64,000 bases of DNA from positions 3,187-67,186 of the forward strand of contig NZ_JBQHUB010000016.1 of assembly GCF_052065415.1 (NCBI RefSeq). Direction: 5' to 3'. Below, piece after piece: positions 40,996 through 50,366 of this stretch. The position numbers and the translations under genes are program-made. Origin of the DNA: Pseudoflavonifractor_A sp022772585 (GTDB lineage: Bacteria; Bacillota; Clostridia; Oscillospirales; Oscillospiraceae). The notes below the pieces were generated by a model, which did not search any database, had not been told where the DNA came from, and saw only the letters and a list, made by a program, of their open reading frames with translations. Position 1 is the first letter of the stretch. Every line of letters starts with the position of its first letter.

Positions 40996-43900
40996 TTACT
41001 TGCCCAGGCAGCGGAACAGGAAGGTCACGATCTGGGCGCGGGTGCAGTCTGCGCCGGGGCTGAAGGTGGTGTCGCTGGTGCCGTTGGTGATGCCGTTGGC
41101 CACCGCCCACATGACCGCCTCGCCGTAGTAATTCTCCAGGTCCACATCGAAGAAGGGATTCTGGAACATCCATGCACCCTGCATGCCGCCGCCCTGGGCC
41201 TGCTCGCTGCGGTAGATAAAGGTCATAGCCTGAGCGCGGGTACAGGTGGCGTTGGGACTGAAGGTACCGTCGCCGGTACCGGTGGTGATGCCCTGACTGA
41301 CAGCCCAGCGGACCGCCTCGGCGTAGTAGGCGTCAGCGGGAACATCGGAAAAGTTCATGGCATAGTTCACCACAGGACTACCGGCGGCGCGCCACAGGAA
41401 GGTGACGATCTGCGCCCGGGTGCAGGGGGCATTGGGGCTGAAGGTGGTAGCAGAGGTACCTCTGGTAATGCCGTTTTCAGCGGCCCAAATCACGGCATCG
41501 TAATAGTACGCGCTGGCGGACACATCCTTAAAAGGATTCTCCGTGGTCTGTTCAATTTCCGTGAACACCGTCTCAATCGTCACCTTGGATGCGGGCATGG
41601 TGAAGATATAGACACCGTTCTTCTCAGTGACCTTGATCCTGTCTCCGTTCTTGTCAAGGACCTTCAGGGTATCAAGTTCATAGCCCTTGTCGGGCTTCAC
41701 AGTGATAGTCACTGTATCGCCCTTGGAGGCATTCTTGGGGCTGACAGACACAGTACCGTTCTTGGTGCTGGCGGCAGTGACACTATAGGTGGGGGTGCTG
41801 CTGCCTCCGCTGCCGGAAGAGGACACCACATAGGGCTTAATGCTGCCGGTCAGGTTGTTGTAGTTGGCCTGGTCAGCCACCGCGGGAGTGTATGTCCAGT
41901 TGTACGCGGTGTTGGCGGAAACCGTCTGGCTGTCGCCCAGATCCCACACGATGGAACCGCCGGCGGGCGTGATGCTGCCCACGCTCAAATCCGCGTCCGC
42001 CAGGGTCTTGTCGCCGGTGGTGATGGCGGTGTAAGCGGGCGTGCCGGTGGGGGTGGCCTTGTTGATGGTCACCTTGATGATATCCTCAACCGTTTCATAG
42101 GTGTCCGTGTCCGTGGGGATGAACACCACAGTCACATTCTCGCTGCTGTCCGCAACCTTCACGGGAGCCGCGTTCTTGAAGCTCCAACTGCCTTCCACGC
42201 TGGCGGTGCCGGTAATGGCACTGGCAGGAACAGCGAAGCCGGTATAGGTCACGGTGATGTCGTTGGCGCTGACCGTGGGAACGTCCTTTGCCGTCAGTTC
42301 GATATTGATATTGACGGTGGCGTCCTCATAATTGTCGGAGGTGATGACCACAGGCAGGGTCGCACGGCAGGCTGGGAGCTCGCTGGACAGAGTGTAGGTC
42401 ACTTTGCCAGTGTTATCCACATTCCAGCCGTATATTGTAACGGGATCACTCTTGGCCGGGGTTCCTTTGGCATAGGTCAGGGTGCCGGCATCGGCGGGCA
42501 TCCCCGCGCGGCCGATATCCTTGCTCTGCTCAGTGGTCACAGTGTACTTCTGCCAGACAGAAATATCAGCCAGCGTCGGCGCGTCGGCCTTATCGACGGT
42601 AAGGCCGCTGACGGTGCAGGTTTTACCCTGATAGGACAGCTCGATGGAGGTATCGCCCACGGCCAGAGCGCCGAAGGTCACCTCAGCGGTGACATCTCTG
42701 GTGTTGCCGCTGGCATAGGTGGCGATGACGGTCAGGCCATCGGTCTTGAAGGCCTCGCCATACTTGTAGCTGGTCGTGTCAGGTGTGCCAGAAGCGGAGA
42801 TGCTGCTCAGCGTATCGGCCTCCACAGTCAGGCTGATGGTGCCGGTAACAGTCTTGTAGTTGGTGCTGTCGGTGGGGGTAAAGGTCCAGCCGTAGTCAGC
42901 AGTACCAGCCGTCAGGGTCTGACCAGCGGTCAGCTGCAGCGTTCCATCAATGGCCTCGCTGGCCCTGCTCAGGGAGATGTCGCCCAGCGCGGTGCTGGTG
43001 TAGATAGTATCAGGGCTGGCCTTCGTGACAGTACCCACGGCGGGATCAGCCTTGGAGATGGTCACGGTGACGGTGGGCTGGGTCAGAGTGTAGTTGCCCG
43101 CTTTTTCACCGGTCAGGGTAATTTCGGCAAAGGTAACGATCTTGTTTTCGCCCGCGTTGGCGTCCGTGATGGTACCCGTGGTAGGCATTACGGCCGCAAC
43201 CTGTTCTTCGTCGCCGGACACAATGCCAGAAAGCACGCCGCCGGCCAACTCGACCGTGGTGTTGCCCGCGGCATAAACCCGGTCGGTGGCCGTCAGGCCG
43301 GTGACGGTCAGTTCCTTCTTGGCAATGGTGAAATCGGCGGGAACCACGGTTTCCTGATAGTTGGCGGTGGCGGCAATGGTAGCCTCCACGGTGTAGCTGC
43401 CCGCGTCAGTGGGCTTCTCGGTCAAATATCCGCCGTCCTTGACCTTGTAGCGGTAGGTGACGGCCCCATCTTCCGCATCGCCGGTCACCACAGGCTCGTT
43501 GGGTGTATCGCCGTAGGTCCAGCCCTCCATGGTGACGGTGGCGGACTGGGGCGCCGCGGTGATGGTGTAGGCCTTGGTGCCGTTTTCAAATGTAAAAACA
43601 TAGTTTGCGGATTTGCCTTCACCGGTGATGTCATAGGTGCCCACAGGGCTGGAAGAAGTGGCGGAGGTGGCCAGGGCATACACATCGGTGTCGCCGTCCA
43701 CGATGCCGTTGTCCGTAGCCGTCAGCTCCGCGATGGCCGCGCCGTAGGCGCTGCTCTTGGGCTGGATGGTCACGGTGACCGGCCTGGGGCTGATGCTGGC
43801 GGTGGTGGTTGCCTGCTGCTCTTCCTCCGCCAGAGTGTAGTTGCCCGCGCTGTCGCCGCCCAGAGTCAGACCGGTGATGTTGACCGTCTTGTCAGTGCCG

Positions 43901-46884
43901 ACATTTTTATCCTCAAAGGTGCCGGTAGCGGTGACAGACAGGGTATCACTTTCCAGTTTTCCGGTGAACACGGCATTGGTGTAGACCAGCGTAGCTGTAG
44001 CTTTGCCGTCATAGTCCTTGTCGCTGGCGGTGATGCCGGACACGGTGACCGGTTTGCGGCTGATGGTGAAGTCCCTCGTGGCGGAGGCTTCGGCATAGTT
44101 CGTACCAGCCGCCTTGGTGACCTTGACGGTGTAGTCGCCCGCATCCTTGGGGGCTGTCTCGGTATAGGTGCTGTTGTCCGCGCCCTTGACCTTATACTTC
44201 ACGGTGACGGTTCCGTCGCCGGTGACGGAATATCCATTTTCTTCCAGATCGGCGGGCTGTCCGTTGTACTCTTTACCGGGGTCGCCGGTAATGGTCACAC
44301 CGCCGGCGGCCTTGTTCACCGTGACGGTGGCGGTATTACTCTTGACAGTGCTTCCTCCGTAGGTCACCGCACAATAGTATTGATATGTACCCGCGTTGGG
44401 CTGGGTCAAGGTCAGCGTGTTCGAGGTTTCGTTCGTCAACTTCTCGGTGCCCTTGTACCACTGGTAGGTAATTCCATCCGTTCCGCCGCTGGAATTCTGG
44501 GCGGAAACACTGAGTTGGACATCGCCGCCGTAGGTGACGGTCTGGCTCTGAGGCTGGGCGGTGATCGTCACAGCAAGCTTGTAAGTAGCCTTCACGGACA
44601 AGGCACTGTAAGGCATGGTGAAGGCGTTGTTGGAAATACTTACAGAAGGGGTCGTCGTCCATGAATCGAATACATAGCCGGTTTTGTTGTAGGGCACCAG
44701 GGAGAAGGATGTGCCCGCCTTTCCATAACGGGTTCCACCGTAGTCGTCAATCAAGCCTGCCACGGTGCAGTCAGTGAGGGTCAGGGGACAATATACACTG
44801 CCCGTGACGCGCTCCGCACCCGACAGTGTTCCGTTCACATAGAGATTGTAGCCGCCGGTGTTCAGCGACGCGCCTTCCGGAACAGTCAGGCTCTCATCAC
44901 TTGCAATGCAATAAACGGACGGCAGCGTCTGACTGCCATAGACCGTGCCGTTCTTGCCGAGGAAGTAGAAACCGGCGGTTTTCGTTGGGGTGGTATATTG
45001 GCCCTCGTTGTTGACATAGGTCCATGCGGTGCCATTCAGAGTAAAATTGATACCAGATGACGTAGCATCGCCGCCGTGGCCGATGTCAGCAGCAGGGGTG
45101 GTCATAGCGCTTTGATCGCCTCTGGTGGCAGTGACTGTTCCGCCGGAGATGGTAATACTACCGCTGCCGCCGACATAATGGCCGCCGCCGATGCCGGCAG
45201 CCCACTTGCCGCCGGTGGCGTTAACCGTGCCGCCCTGAATTGAAACCGTTCCCAGATAAGTCGTAGCCGTTTGGCCGGCGCCGGTACCGATGCCGGCACC
45301 CATATTGCCGCCTGTGGCTTTGACTGTGCCGCCGCTGATCACAATTGTACCTGCTTTGGTGTAGTTGCCGCTGCCGATGCCGGCAGCCTGAAGACCGCCC
45401 TCGGCCGTGACATTGCCGCCGGAGATCTTAATCGTTCCCATTGCGGTGCCGCCCGGGGCGTTGCCGATACCGGGAGCATAACTGGTGCCGTAGGCCTTAA
45501 CCGTACCGTTGGAGATGGTAATGCTGCCCTGTGGAGAACCTCCGCCGCCGCCGATTGCTGCACCACAGTCCGTATTACGAACAAAATTGGTTCTCGCAGT
45601 AACAGTACCGCCGCTAATGCTGACATTGACAGAATTTTTAGCAATAGCACTATCAGCCTTGCTGCCGCTGCCGATTCCCGCTCCTGTATCTGCATCTGCA
45701 TTAATTTCGCCGCCTGTAATCGTGACACTGCTGGTGTCAGATACCCATGAACCGGCACCATATCCATATCCTGTGCCAATTCCGGCGCCACTGGCACCGT
45801 GGGCCTCGATTTTGCCGCCGTTAATAGTGACATTGACCGGTAGGATCGCGTCGCTACCGCCGCCGATGGCTGCGCCACTCGAAGCCGTGGCGTAGATCTC
45901 ACCGCCGTTGATTGCTATTGTGGACGTTACAGACGCTCCCGCATAACCGCTGCCGATGGCTGCGCCATTCGAAGCCGTTGCGTTGATCTTACCGCCGCTG
46001 ATGATAACCTGGCAGGGACTCGAACGACCACCGCCGATGGCTGCGCCGCCGTTGGTATAAGTAGAGTTGGCGGTGATATCACCGCCGTTGATGGTAACCT
46101 TGCCGGTACACCAACGACCACCGCCGATGGCTGCGCCTTCGTAGTTAGAAGTGGCGTTGATCGTACCGCCGTTGATGGTAACGTCGGCAGTGCCATAATA
46201 ATCATCAGCGCAGCTGCCGCCGCCGATGGCTGCGCTACAGCTGTTAGCAGTAGCGGTGACCGTACCGCCATTGATGGTAACGGTGGCAGTGCCATATTCA
46301 CCGGAATTTTTTCTGCCGCTGGCGCCGATGGCTGCGCCATAGCCGTTAGAAGTAGCGTTGATCGTACCGCCATTGATGGTAATGCTGCCGGCTCCGCTCA
46401 TGCTCTTTTCGAGGCGCTGGCCGCCAATGGCGGCATCATAATACGACGACGATGACGATGACGACGAATTCTCGACATTCAGTTTGCCGGTGCCAGCAGA
46501 CTGACCGTAGATGGTCAGCGTGCCGACATTCTTCATCACCTGGATGTTGCCCTTGATGGTGAGACTGCAGCCGTCGGCCAGGATCAGGTGGACATTGCCC
46601 TTGACTGTGATGCAGGCAAAGGTGTCCGCGGAGTCCGTTTTGCCGATGGTCACATTGCTGTTTACCACATACCAGGTGTCCTGTCCGTCCTGACCCCAGG
46701 TAATGGCCGTGTCGCTTTCACTGCCCGTCACCTCGGTGGCGCTGGAACAGGTTGCTTGTTTCAGTTGTTTTGCGCTGCTGTCCCAGTAATAATAGGTTAC
46801 ATTCGTTGCCGCCAGCGCCGTGGCCGGCAGCAGCGTTAGGCACAGGGCCAGCGCCGTGATGATACTGAACAATCGTTTTTTCAT
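40996..46884 (-). CDS. Giant secreted SLH protein with beta-helix, YDG/MBG and Ig-like domains
   Basis: 1962 residues. Signal peptide MKKRLFSIITALALCLTLLPATALA. Residues about 140-640 are a beta-helix of the unit GxVTINGGTxxATSxxGAAIGGG. An Ig-like domain follows (VTITAQPQSQTVTYGGDVQL...YYCAVTYGG). Then come alternating YDG and MBG-type modules (SDKDYDGKATATLVY..., EGWTYGDTPNEPVVTG..., ATDRVYAAGNTTVELAGG...). An Ig-like group (KTDGLTVIATYASGNTRDVT) and further strand-rich modules follow, then a KGDTVTITVKPDKGYELD domain. Three SLH domains end the protein. It is anchored to the cell wall and probably an adhesin or matrix protein. The LytTR-PAS gene upstream, on the same strand, may control it. 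Confidence 0.9.
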   Translation of the reverse strand: MKKRLFSIITALALCLTLLPATALAATNVTYYYWDSSAKQLKQATCSSATEVTGSESDTAITWGQDGQDTWYVVNSNVTIGKTDSADTFACITVKGNVHLILADGCSLTIKGNIQVMKNVGTLTIYGQSAGTGKLNVENSSSSSSSSYYDAAIGGQRLEKSMSGAGSITINGGTINATSNGYGAAIGASGRKNSGEYGTATVTINGGTVTATANSCSAAIGGGSCADDYYGTADVTINGGTINATSNYEGAAIGGGRWCTGKVTINGGDITANSTYTNGGAAIGGGRSSPCQVIISGGKINATASNGAAIGSGYAGASVTSTIAINGGEIYATASSGAAIGGGSDAILPVNVTINGGKIEAHGASGAGIGTGYGYGAGSWVSDTSSVTITGGEINADADTGAGIGSGSKADSAIAKNSVNVSISGGTVTARTNFVRNTDCGAAIGGGGGSPQGSITISNGTVKAYGTSYAPGIGNAPGGTAMGTIKISGGNVTAEGGLQAAGIGSGNYTKAGTIVISGGTVKATGGNMGAGIGTGAGQTATTYLGTVSIQGGTVNATGGKWAAGIGGGHYVGGSGSITISGGTVTATRGDQSAMTTPAADIGHGGDATSSGINFTLNGTAWTYVNNEGQYTTPTKTAGFYFLGKNGTVYGSQTLPSVYCIASDESLTVPEGASLNTGGYNLYVNGTLSGAERVTGSVYCPLTLTDCTVAGLIDDYGGTRYGKAGTSFSLVPYNKTGYVFDSWTTTPSVSISNNAFTMPYSALSVKATYKLAVTITAQPQSQTVTYGGDVQLSVSAQNSSGGTDGITYQWYKGTEKLTNETSNTLTLTQPNAGTYQYYCAVTYGGSTVKSNTATVTVNKAAGGVTITGDPGKEYNGQPADLEENGYSVTGDGTVTVKYKVKGADNSTYTETAPKDAGDYTVKVTKAAGTNYAEASATRDFTISRKPVTVSGITASDKDYDGKATATLVYTNAVFTGKLESDTLSVTATGTFEDKNVGTDKTVNITGLTLGGDSAGNYTLAEEEQQATTTASISPRPVTVTIQPKSSAYGAAIAELTATDNGIVDGDTDVYALATSATSSSPVGTYDITGEGKSANYVFTFENGTKAYTITAAPQSATVTMEGWTYGDTPNEPVVTGDAEDGAVTYRYKVKDGGYLTEKPTDAGSYTVEATIAATANYQETVVPADFTIAKKELTVTGLTATDRVYAAGNTTVELAGGVLSGIVSGDEEQVAAVMPTTGTITDANAGENKIVTFAEITLTGEKAGNYTLTQPTVTVTISKADPAVGTVTKASPDTIYTSTALGDISLSRASEAIDGTLQLTAGQTLTAGTADYGWTFTPTDSTNYKTVTGTISLTVEADTLSSISASGTPDTTSYKYGEAFKTDGLTVIATYASGNTRDVTAEVTFGALAVGDTSIELSYQGKTCTVSGLTVDKADAPTLADISVWQKYTVTTEQSKDIGRAGMPADAGTLTYAKGTPAKSDPVTIYGWNVDNTGKVTYTLSSELPACRATLPVVITSDNYEDATVNINIELTAKDVPTVSANDITVTYTGFAVPASAITGTASVEGSWSFKNAAPVKVADSSENVTVVFIPTDTDTYETVEDIIKVTINKATPTGTPAYTAITTGDKTLADADLSVGSITPAGGSIVWDLGDSQTVSANTAYNWTYTPAVADQANYNNLTGSIKPYVVSSSGSGGSSTPTYSVTAASTKNGTVSVSPKNASKGDTVTITVKPDKGYELDTLKVLDKNGDRIKVTEKNGVYIFTMPASKVTIETVFTEIEQTTENPFKDVSASAYYYDAVIWAAENGITRGTSATTFSPNAPCTRAQIVTFLWRAAGSPVVNYAMNFSDVPADAYYAEAVRWAVSQGITTGTGDGTFSPNATCTRAQAMTFIYRSEQAQGGGMQGAWMFQNPFFDVDLENYYGEAVMWAVANGITNGTSDTTFSPGADCTRAQIVTFLFRCLGK

Positions 46885-46960
46885 AGAGGTTCCTCCTGCT
46901 TTGGAAATATAACCGCATTTACTTTACGGCTTTGCGCCGTCTGTTTCAATAGCCCCTGCG

Positions 46961-46990
46961 CGAAACGACATTAAAACGGCGTAAAACGAC
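46961..46990 (-). promoter_or_regulatory. Paired direct repeats, candidate LytTR-regulator site
   Basis: On the minus strand GTCGTTTTA, 12 bases, GTCGTTTCG. The 21-bp spacing of two 9-bp repeats matches the geometry of LytTR binding sites, although the match to the classic consensus is weak. They lie upstream of the giant SLH gene and downstream of the LytTR gene. Confidence 0.45.
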
Positions 46991-47042
46991 AAAAACCGCC
47001 GCACACCCTGCTGCCGAAGCAAGCAGCCGTGTGCGGCGGTTT
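46991..47042 (-). terminator. Terminator of the LytTR gene
   Basis: AACCGCCGCACAC and GTGTGCGGCGGTT with an inner GCTGC/GCAGC stem; TTTTT follows on the minus strand. Confidence 0.85.
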
Positions 47043-47055
47043 GGATATGGGTTTG

Positions 47056-47862
47056 TCACGTTTCGCTATCTCTCTCCCGCGTCTTGCCAAAGTAGCGCAT
47101 CAGTGCTTTGTTGGTGTCGCTGCTGATTTTGACGTATTCGATCTCCGTAAGATTGAACAGGATGCACCCGCAGTGGCCCTTGAAGGTGGGGAAACAGGTC
47201 ACCTTCAGATAGGCGTCGATCTCCGGGCTGTAGTCCATGACCTCCAGCGTTTCACCGTACAGTGTGGCCCGCTCATACAGACGCAGCCATTTGGTATTCA
47301 TGTTGGAAAACAGGCTGCCGAAGGAGCTGCCGATCAGCTTTTCCAGAGGCATTTTTTCCAGCTTCGCCAGGGCGGGGTTGCCGTAGCGGAAGATCCAGTC
47401 CACGGCGCGGCGCTCCTCGTCGAACACCATCTCAATGTCCGTGAAGGCGAAGGGCATGGCGTCAAAGCCGCGGTAATGGGCCCGGTATTCCTCCTCCGTG
47501 GCGGGAATACCGTCCCGGGTGAAGCCGCTGATCAGGCGCTTCTGCGCTTCCTGAAGACGGGCGATGATCTGGTTTTTCTTCCGGATGGTGTAGATCAGGG
47601 ATTCGCCGTTGTTGAGATTGATGTGGTCGGTGATGTCGTGGATGGCCATGGCGGACACCAGACAACCCCGGTGGACCTTGATAAATCCGTCGCCCAGGGC
47701 TTCCTCCAGCTCACTGATCTTCATTCGCGTCTCATATACCTTGCCGCCGGAGACGTGGATCTCGGCGGTCCTTTCGATCATCAGGACATAGAGAATGGTG
47801 TTGGCGTTCAGCACCAGCTTTGCCCCGTTGGATAAAATCGTGATGTATGCTGCTTTCTGCAA
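47056..47862 (-). CDS. LytTR DNA-binding regulator with C-terminal PAS-like domain
   Basis: 268 residues from a TTG (LQKAAYITILSNG) preceded by AAGAGGTA. Residues 1-100 form a LytTR domain: KLVLNANTILYVLMIERTAEIHVSGGKVYETRMKISELEEAL, then FIKVHRGCLVSAMAI and LNNGESLIYTIRKK. Residues about 140-265 look like a PAS fold (FAFTDIEMVFDEERRAVDWIFRYGNPALAKLEK...YERATLYGETLEVMDYSPEIDAYLKV). The domain order (DNA-binding first, no receiver) is unusual for LytTR proteins and implies direct ligand sensing. The giant SLH protein gene downstream on the same strand is the likely target. Confidence 0.85.
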   Translation of the reverse strand: MQKAAYITILSNGAKLVLNANTILYVLMIERTAEIHVSGGKVYETRMKISELEEALGDGFIKVHRGCLVSAMAIHDITDHINLNNGESLIYTIRKKNQIIARLQEAQKRLISGFTRDGIPATEEEYRAHYRGFDAMPFAFTDIEMVFDEERRAVDWIFRYGNPALAKLEKMPLEKLIGSSFGSLFSNMNTKWLRLYERATLYGETLEVMDYSPEIDAYLKVTCFPTFKGHCGCILFNLTEIEYVKISSDTNKALMRYFGKTRERDSET

Positions 47863-47969
47863 TTCAAGTACCTCTTTTTCTCTGACTGGTACAGGAATTA
47901 TCGCATATTTCCTTTTGAATTTCAACTGTGTCCGGCGCACGGATATGGCTGCAGGCAAACCGTGTAAAA

Positions 47970-48203
47970 TTACATTGTCTCCCGGCGCTTCTGCCAGACC
48001 AGATCGTAGCCCAGCACATCGGCCAGCTCAACGGCTTCGGTGTTCCGCAGGGAGCCGTGCCGCAGATTGCCGGACAGGTTGGGGACGCTGCTGCTCCAGC
48101 CGTGTTCGTCGGCCAGCAGCTTTACCGCCTCCGTCATGGTCATGCCCTTCCAGGCGATGAAGGATTTCACTTCATTACGGCAGTATTCCGCCTTGTTTAA
48201 CAC
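47970..48203 (-). CDS. Small HTH-like protein (LLM/DUF6471 type)
   Basis: 77 residues from a GTG (VLNKAEYCRNEVKSFIAWKGM) with AGGTG upstream. KGMTMTEAVKLLADEHGWSSSVPNLSGNLRHGSLRNTEAVELADVLGYDLVWQ resembles a small helix-turn-helix seen in clostridial genomes; no firm family. It is transcribed toward the LytTR gene with a 107-base gap and may be an accessory regulator. Confidence 0.6.
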   Translation of the reverse strand: MLNKAEYCRNEVKSFIAWKGMTMTEAVKLLADEHGWSSSVPNLSGNLRHGSLRNTEAVELADVLGYDLVWQKRRETM

Positions 48204-48604
48204 TGTTTTACGAACACCTGCCAATCAGCGCCATCCGGTTTTCTACATAGGCTGCTATATGTGATGTCCTGCAATATCAGCCGGGTGACATCTTGGAAAT
48301 ACAGCCCTGAAGAATAAAATGAACGTGGATGAAGCATATGCCGATGAAAAGGGCAAACGATGACCATGGCGCCGGAGCAAATCCTCAAGGATCTCTTTGT
48401 AAGAACTGAAACAGAACAAGCGGAAAAACAATAAAACGGAAATTCCCTGTAAGGTGCCCGCCTTACAGGGAATTTATTCTGATCATCTATAATCTTACGT
48501 TAAACTTTGAATAGCCCAAAAATGTTCCACTTGACTTCTGAAACGAAAACGGATATGGTGCCGTCTAATAGGATGAAGCCGCTTCAAGTACCGGGGGAAA
48601 CACT
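48204..48604. other. Intergenic region: peptide remnants and a strong terminator
   Basis: Two tiny overlapping plus-strand frames, 48319-48363 (MNVDEAYADEKGKR) and 48360-48434 (MTMAPEQILKDLFVRTETEQ), look like the tail of a decayed gene. AAATTCCCTGTAAGG and its complement (48440-48475) form a 15-bp terminator hairpin. The ECF-type promoter at 48539-48567 follows. Confidence 0.5.
48539..48567 (+). promoter_or_regulatory. ECF-type autoregulatory promoter
   Basis: TGAAAC, 17 bases, CGTCTA. This is the AAC/CGTC pattern recognised by SigW-like and ECF30-type sigma factors, 37 bases before the gene for such a factor. Confidence 0.75.
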
Positions 48605-49207
48605 ATGGAACAAATCGAAACAAAGAAAGCACAATTTTCAGCCGCCATGGGAGATCAGGAGATCATTCAACTGTTCTTTCAGAGGTGCGAGGAAGCCATT
48701 ACCCAGACCCAGAAGAAATATGGTGCGCTGTGCCGTAGTGTGGCCCAGCGGCTCCTGGCAGACCCCAGAGACACGGAGGAGTGTGTCAGTGACACCTACC
48801 TTCGTGCCTGGAATGCCATCCCGCCGGAACGCCCCCGCTCTCTGCGGGCCTATCTGGCCCGCATCACCCGGAATCTGGCATTGGACCGTTATAACTACAA
48901 TACTGCCGCCCAGCGCAGCACCGCCCTCACCGACGCTTTTGAGGAATTGGAACCTTGGATCGTTGCCGGGCAGGGTGATCCGGACACAGAACTGGATGCA
49001 TCAGAGCTGCGCCGGGTGCTGAACGGCTTCCTGCGCCGTCAGAGCGCTGAGGCCCGCGTGTTCTTTTTGCGCCGCTACTGGTATGGAGAGAGCATCCGGG
49101 AGATTGCGGAAGAATGCCATGCCAGCGAAGCAAAGGTCAAGACATCCCTGTTCCGCACACGGGAACGGCTGCGCGCGGAACTGGAACAGGAAAGGATCAC
49201 ACTATGA
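48605..49207 (+). CDS. ECF RNA polymerase sigma factor
   Basis: 200 residues from an ATG with GGGGGAA upstream. Region 2: QKKYGALCRSVAQRLLADPRDTEECVSDTYLRAWNAIPPERP, LRAYLARITRNLALDRY. Region 4: LRRQSAEARVFFLRRYWYGESIREIAEECHASEAKVKTSLFRTRERLR. It is a complete group-4 sigma factor. The gene overlaps the anti-sigma gene by 4 bases, and an ECF-type promoter stands in front, so it probably activates its own operon in response to an envelope signal. Confidence 0.94.
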   Translation: MEQIETKKAQFSAAMGDQEIIQLFFQRCEEAITQTQKKYGALCRSVAQRLLADPRDTEECVSDTYLRAWNAIPPERPRSLRAYLARITRNLALDRYNYNTAAQRSTALTDAFEELEPWIVAGQGDPDTELDASELRRVLNGFLRRQSAEARVFFLRRYWYGESIREIAEECHASEAKVKTSLFRTRERLRAELEQERITL

Positions 49208-50334
49208 ACAAAACTCGTTTTCAGAAATGGATGAACGCCGTGGACGATGACTTGCTGGAGGAAGCGCAGCAGCCCATGCGGAAGAGACGGACCTGGCTGT
49301 ACAGTGCCGGGGCGATTGCCGCCTGTCTTGCCGTGGCTGTAACTGCCGTCACCATGACCCACCGGGGCACTGACCAGCCGGCCATGATCGCAAACCCCAT
49401 GCACGAATCCAGCGCAGCTGAGTTTCAGCAGCTGGGGTACTCCATCCCTCTGCCGGACAGCGCCTCTGGCACCTCCTACTACCTGATCGACACAGGGGAA
49501 AGCGACAAGCAAATGGCCGAAGTTAATTTTGAACAGGGCGGACGGTCGTACTACTGCCGTGCCTTAAAGGCAGAGCAGCCCCAGGACATCTCCGGCATTT
49601 TTGCTGACTGGACGGAGAGCCTGGACTGGAGCGGCGAAGATGTCTCCGTGCAGCTGCGCAAGTCCGAGGATGCGGCCTGGGTGGGCTGGTATGCCCCGGA
49701 GGCCGAGGTGCAGTGGTGTGTTGCCGGCGGCAGCGATGCCCAGGTGCTGCTGGACACCGCCCAAACCATTGTGGAGAAGCTGGGGTACGTCATGCCGCTG
49801 TATCCGATGGAAAGTGTGGAGGATGCCTTTGCCGACGGCGGATACTCTGTGGACTTCACGGCAGCGGACCTTGTCAAAACCGGGGATGGGTATTCCCTGA
49901 CCGCGGAGATCTATGACTATGACCGCTATGAACTGGAAGATATTCAGGGTTTGAAAGAAGGCGACCAGATCCAGGTCTGTCGGAAGCCGGTGACCGTTGA
50001 GAGCATCCGGCGGGATAACGGCACCGTCATCATCAACGGCGGCATCGAAAGCGGCGGCGTAGAGCTGATTGAGGATGACGGTCTGTACCGCACCTACGCA
50101 ATGGATGACCATCCGATCTACTATGATCTGGGAACGATCACCCTGCCCCTATCTACCGACTGCACCTTTGAAGATCACGCCGACCTGGAACATGAACCTG
50201 ATGGCCTGGTTTATGAGTACGAGGACGTCCCATCGGCTATTACGTCCAGTGAAATGCCCTTCAACTGCTACAACACGGTCATCACTGTCCGGCAGGAGCA
50301 GGTGGTGCAGATCATCCGCTATTGGATTCCCTGA
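49204..50334 (+). CDS. Membrane anti-sigma factor
   Basis: 376 residues. The start ATG overlaps the sigma stop; AGGAAAGG precedes it. A short cytoplasmic N-terminus (KTRFQKWMNAVDDDLLEEAQQ) would bind the sigma factor. One membrane segment follows (WLYSAGAIAACLAVAVTAVTM, 31-51). The long extracytoplasmic part is acidic and beta-rich, without a known domain name. The role as anti-sigma is inferred from coupling and topology. It probably senses an envelope signal and releases the sigma factor. Confidence 0.8.
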   Translation: MNKTRFQKWMNAVDDDLLEEAQQPMRKRRTWLYSAGAIAACLAVAVTAVTMTHRGTDQPAMIANPMHESSAAEFQQLGYSIPLPDSASGTSYYLIDTGESDKQMAEVNFEQGGRSYYCRALKAEQPQDISGIFADWTESLDWSGEDVSVQLRKSEDAAWVGWYAPEAEVQWCVAGGSDAQVLLDTAQTIVEKLGYVMPLYPMESVEDAFADGGYSVDFTAADLVKTGDGYSLTAEIYDYDRYELEDIQGLKEGDQIQVCRKPVTVESIRRDNGTVIINGGIESGGVELIEDDGLYRTYAMDDHPIYYDLGTITLPLSTDCTFEDHADLEHEPDGLVYEYEDVPSAITSSEMPFNCYNTVITVRQEQVVQIIRYWIP

Positions 50335-50366
50335 TGGATCAACATATAGAATCGAGGTAACATGAC

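Noticed and set aside
48197..48388. Minus-strand 63-codon frame ahead of the small HTH gene
   Set aside because: It overlaps the better supported GTG start of the HTH gene, lacks a ribosome site and has no family likeness.
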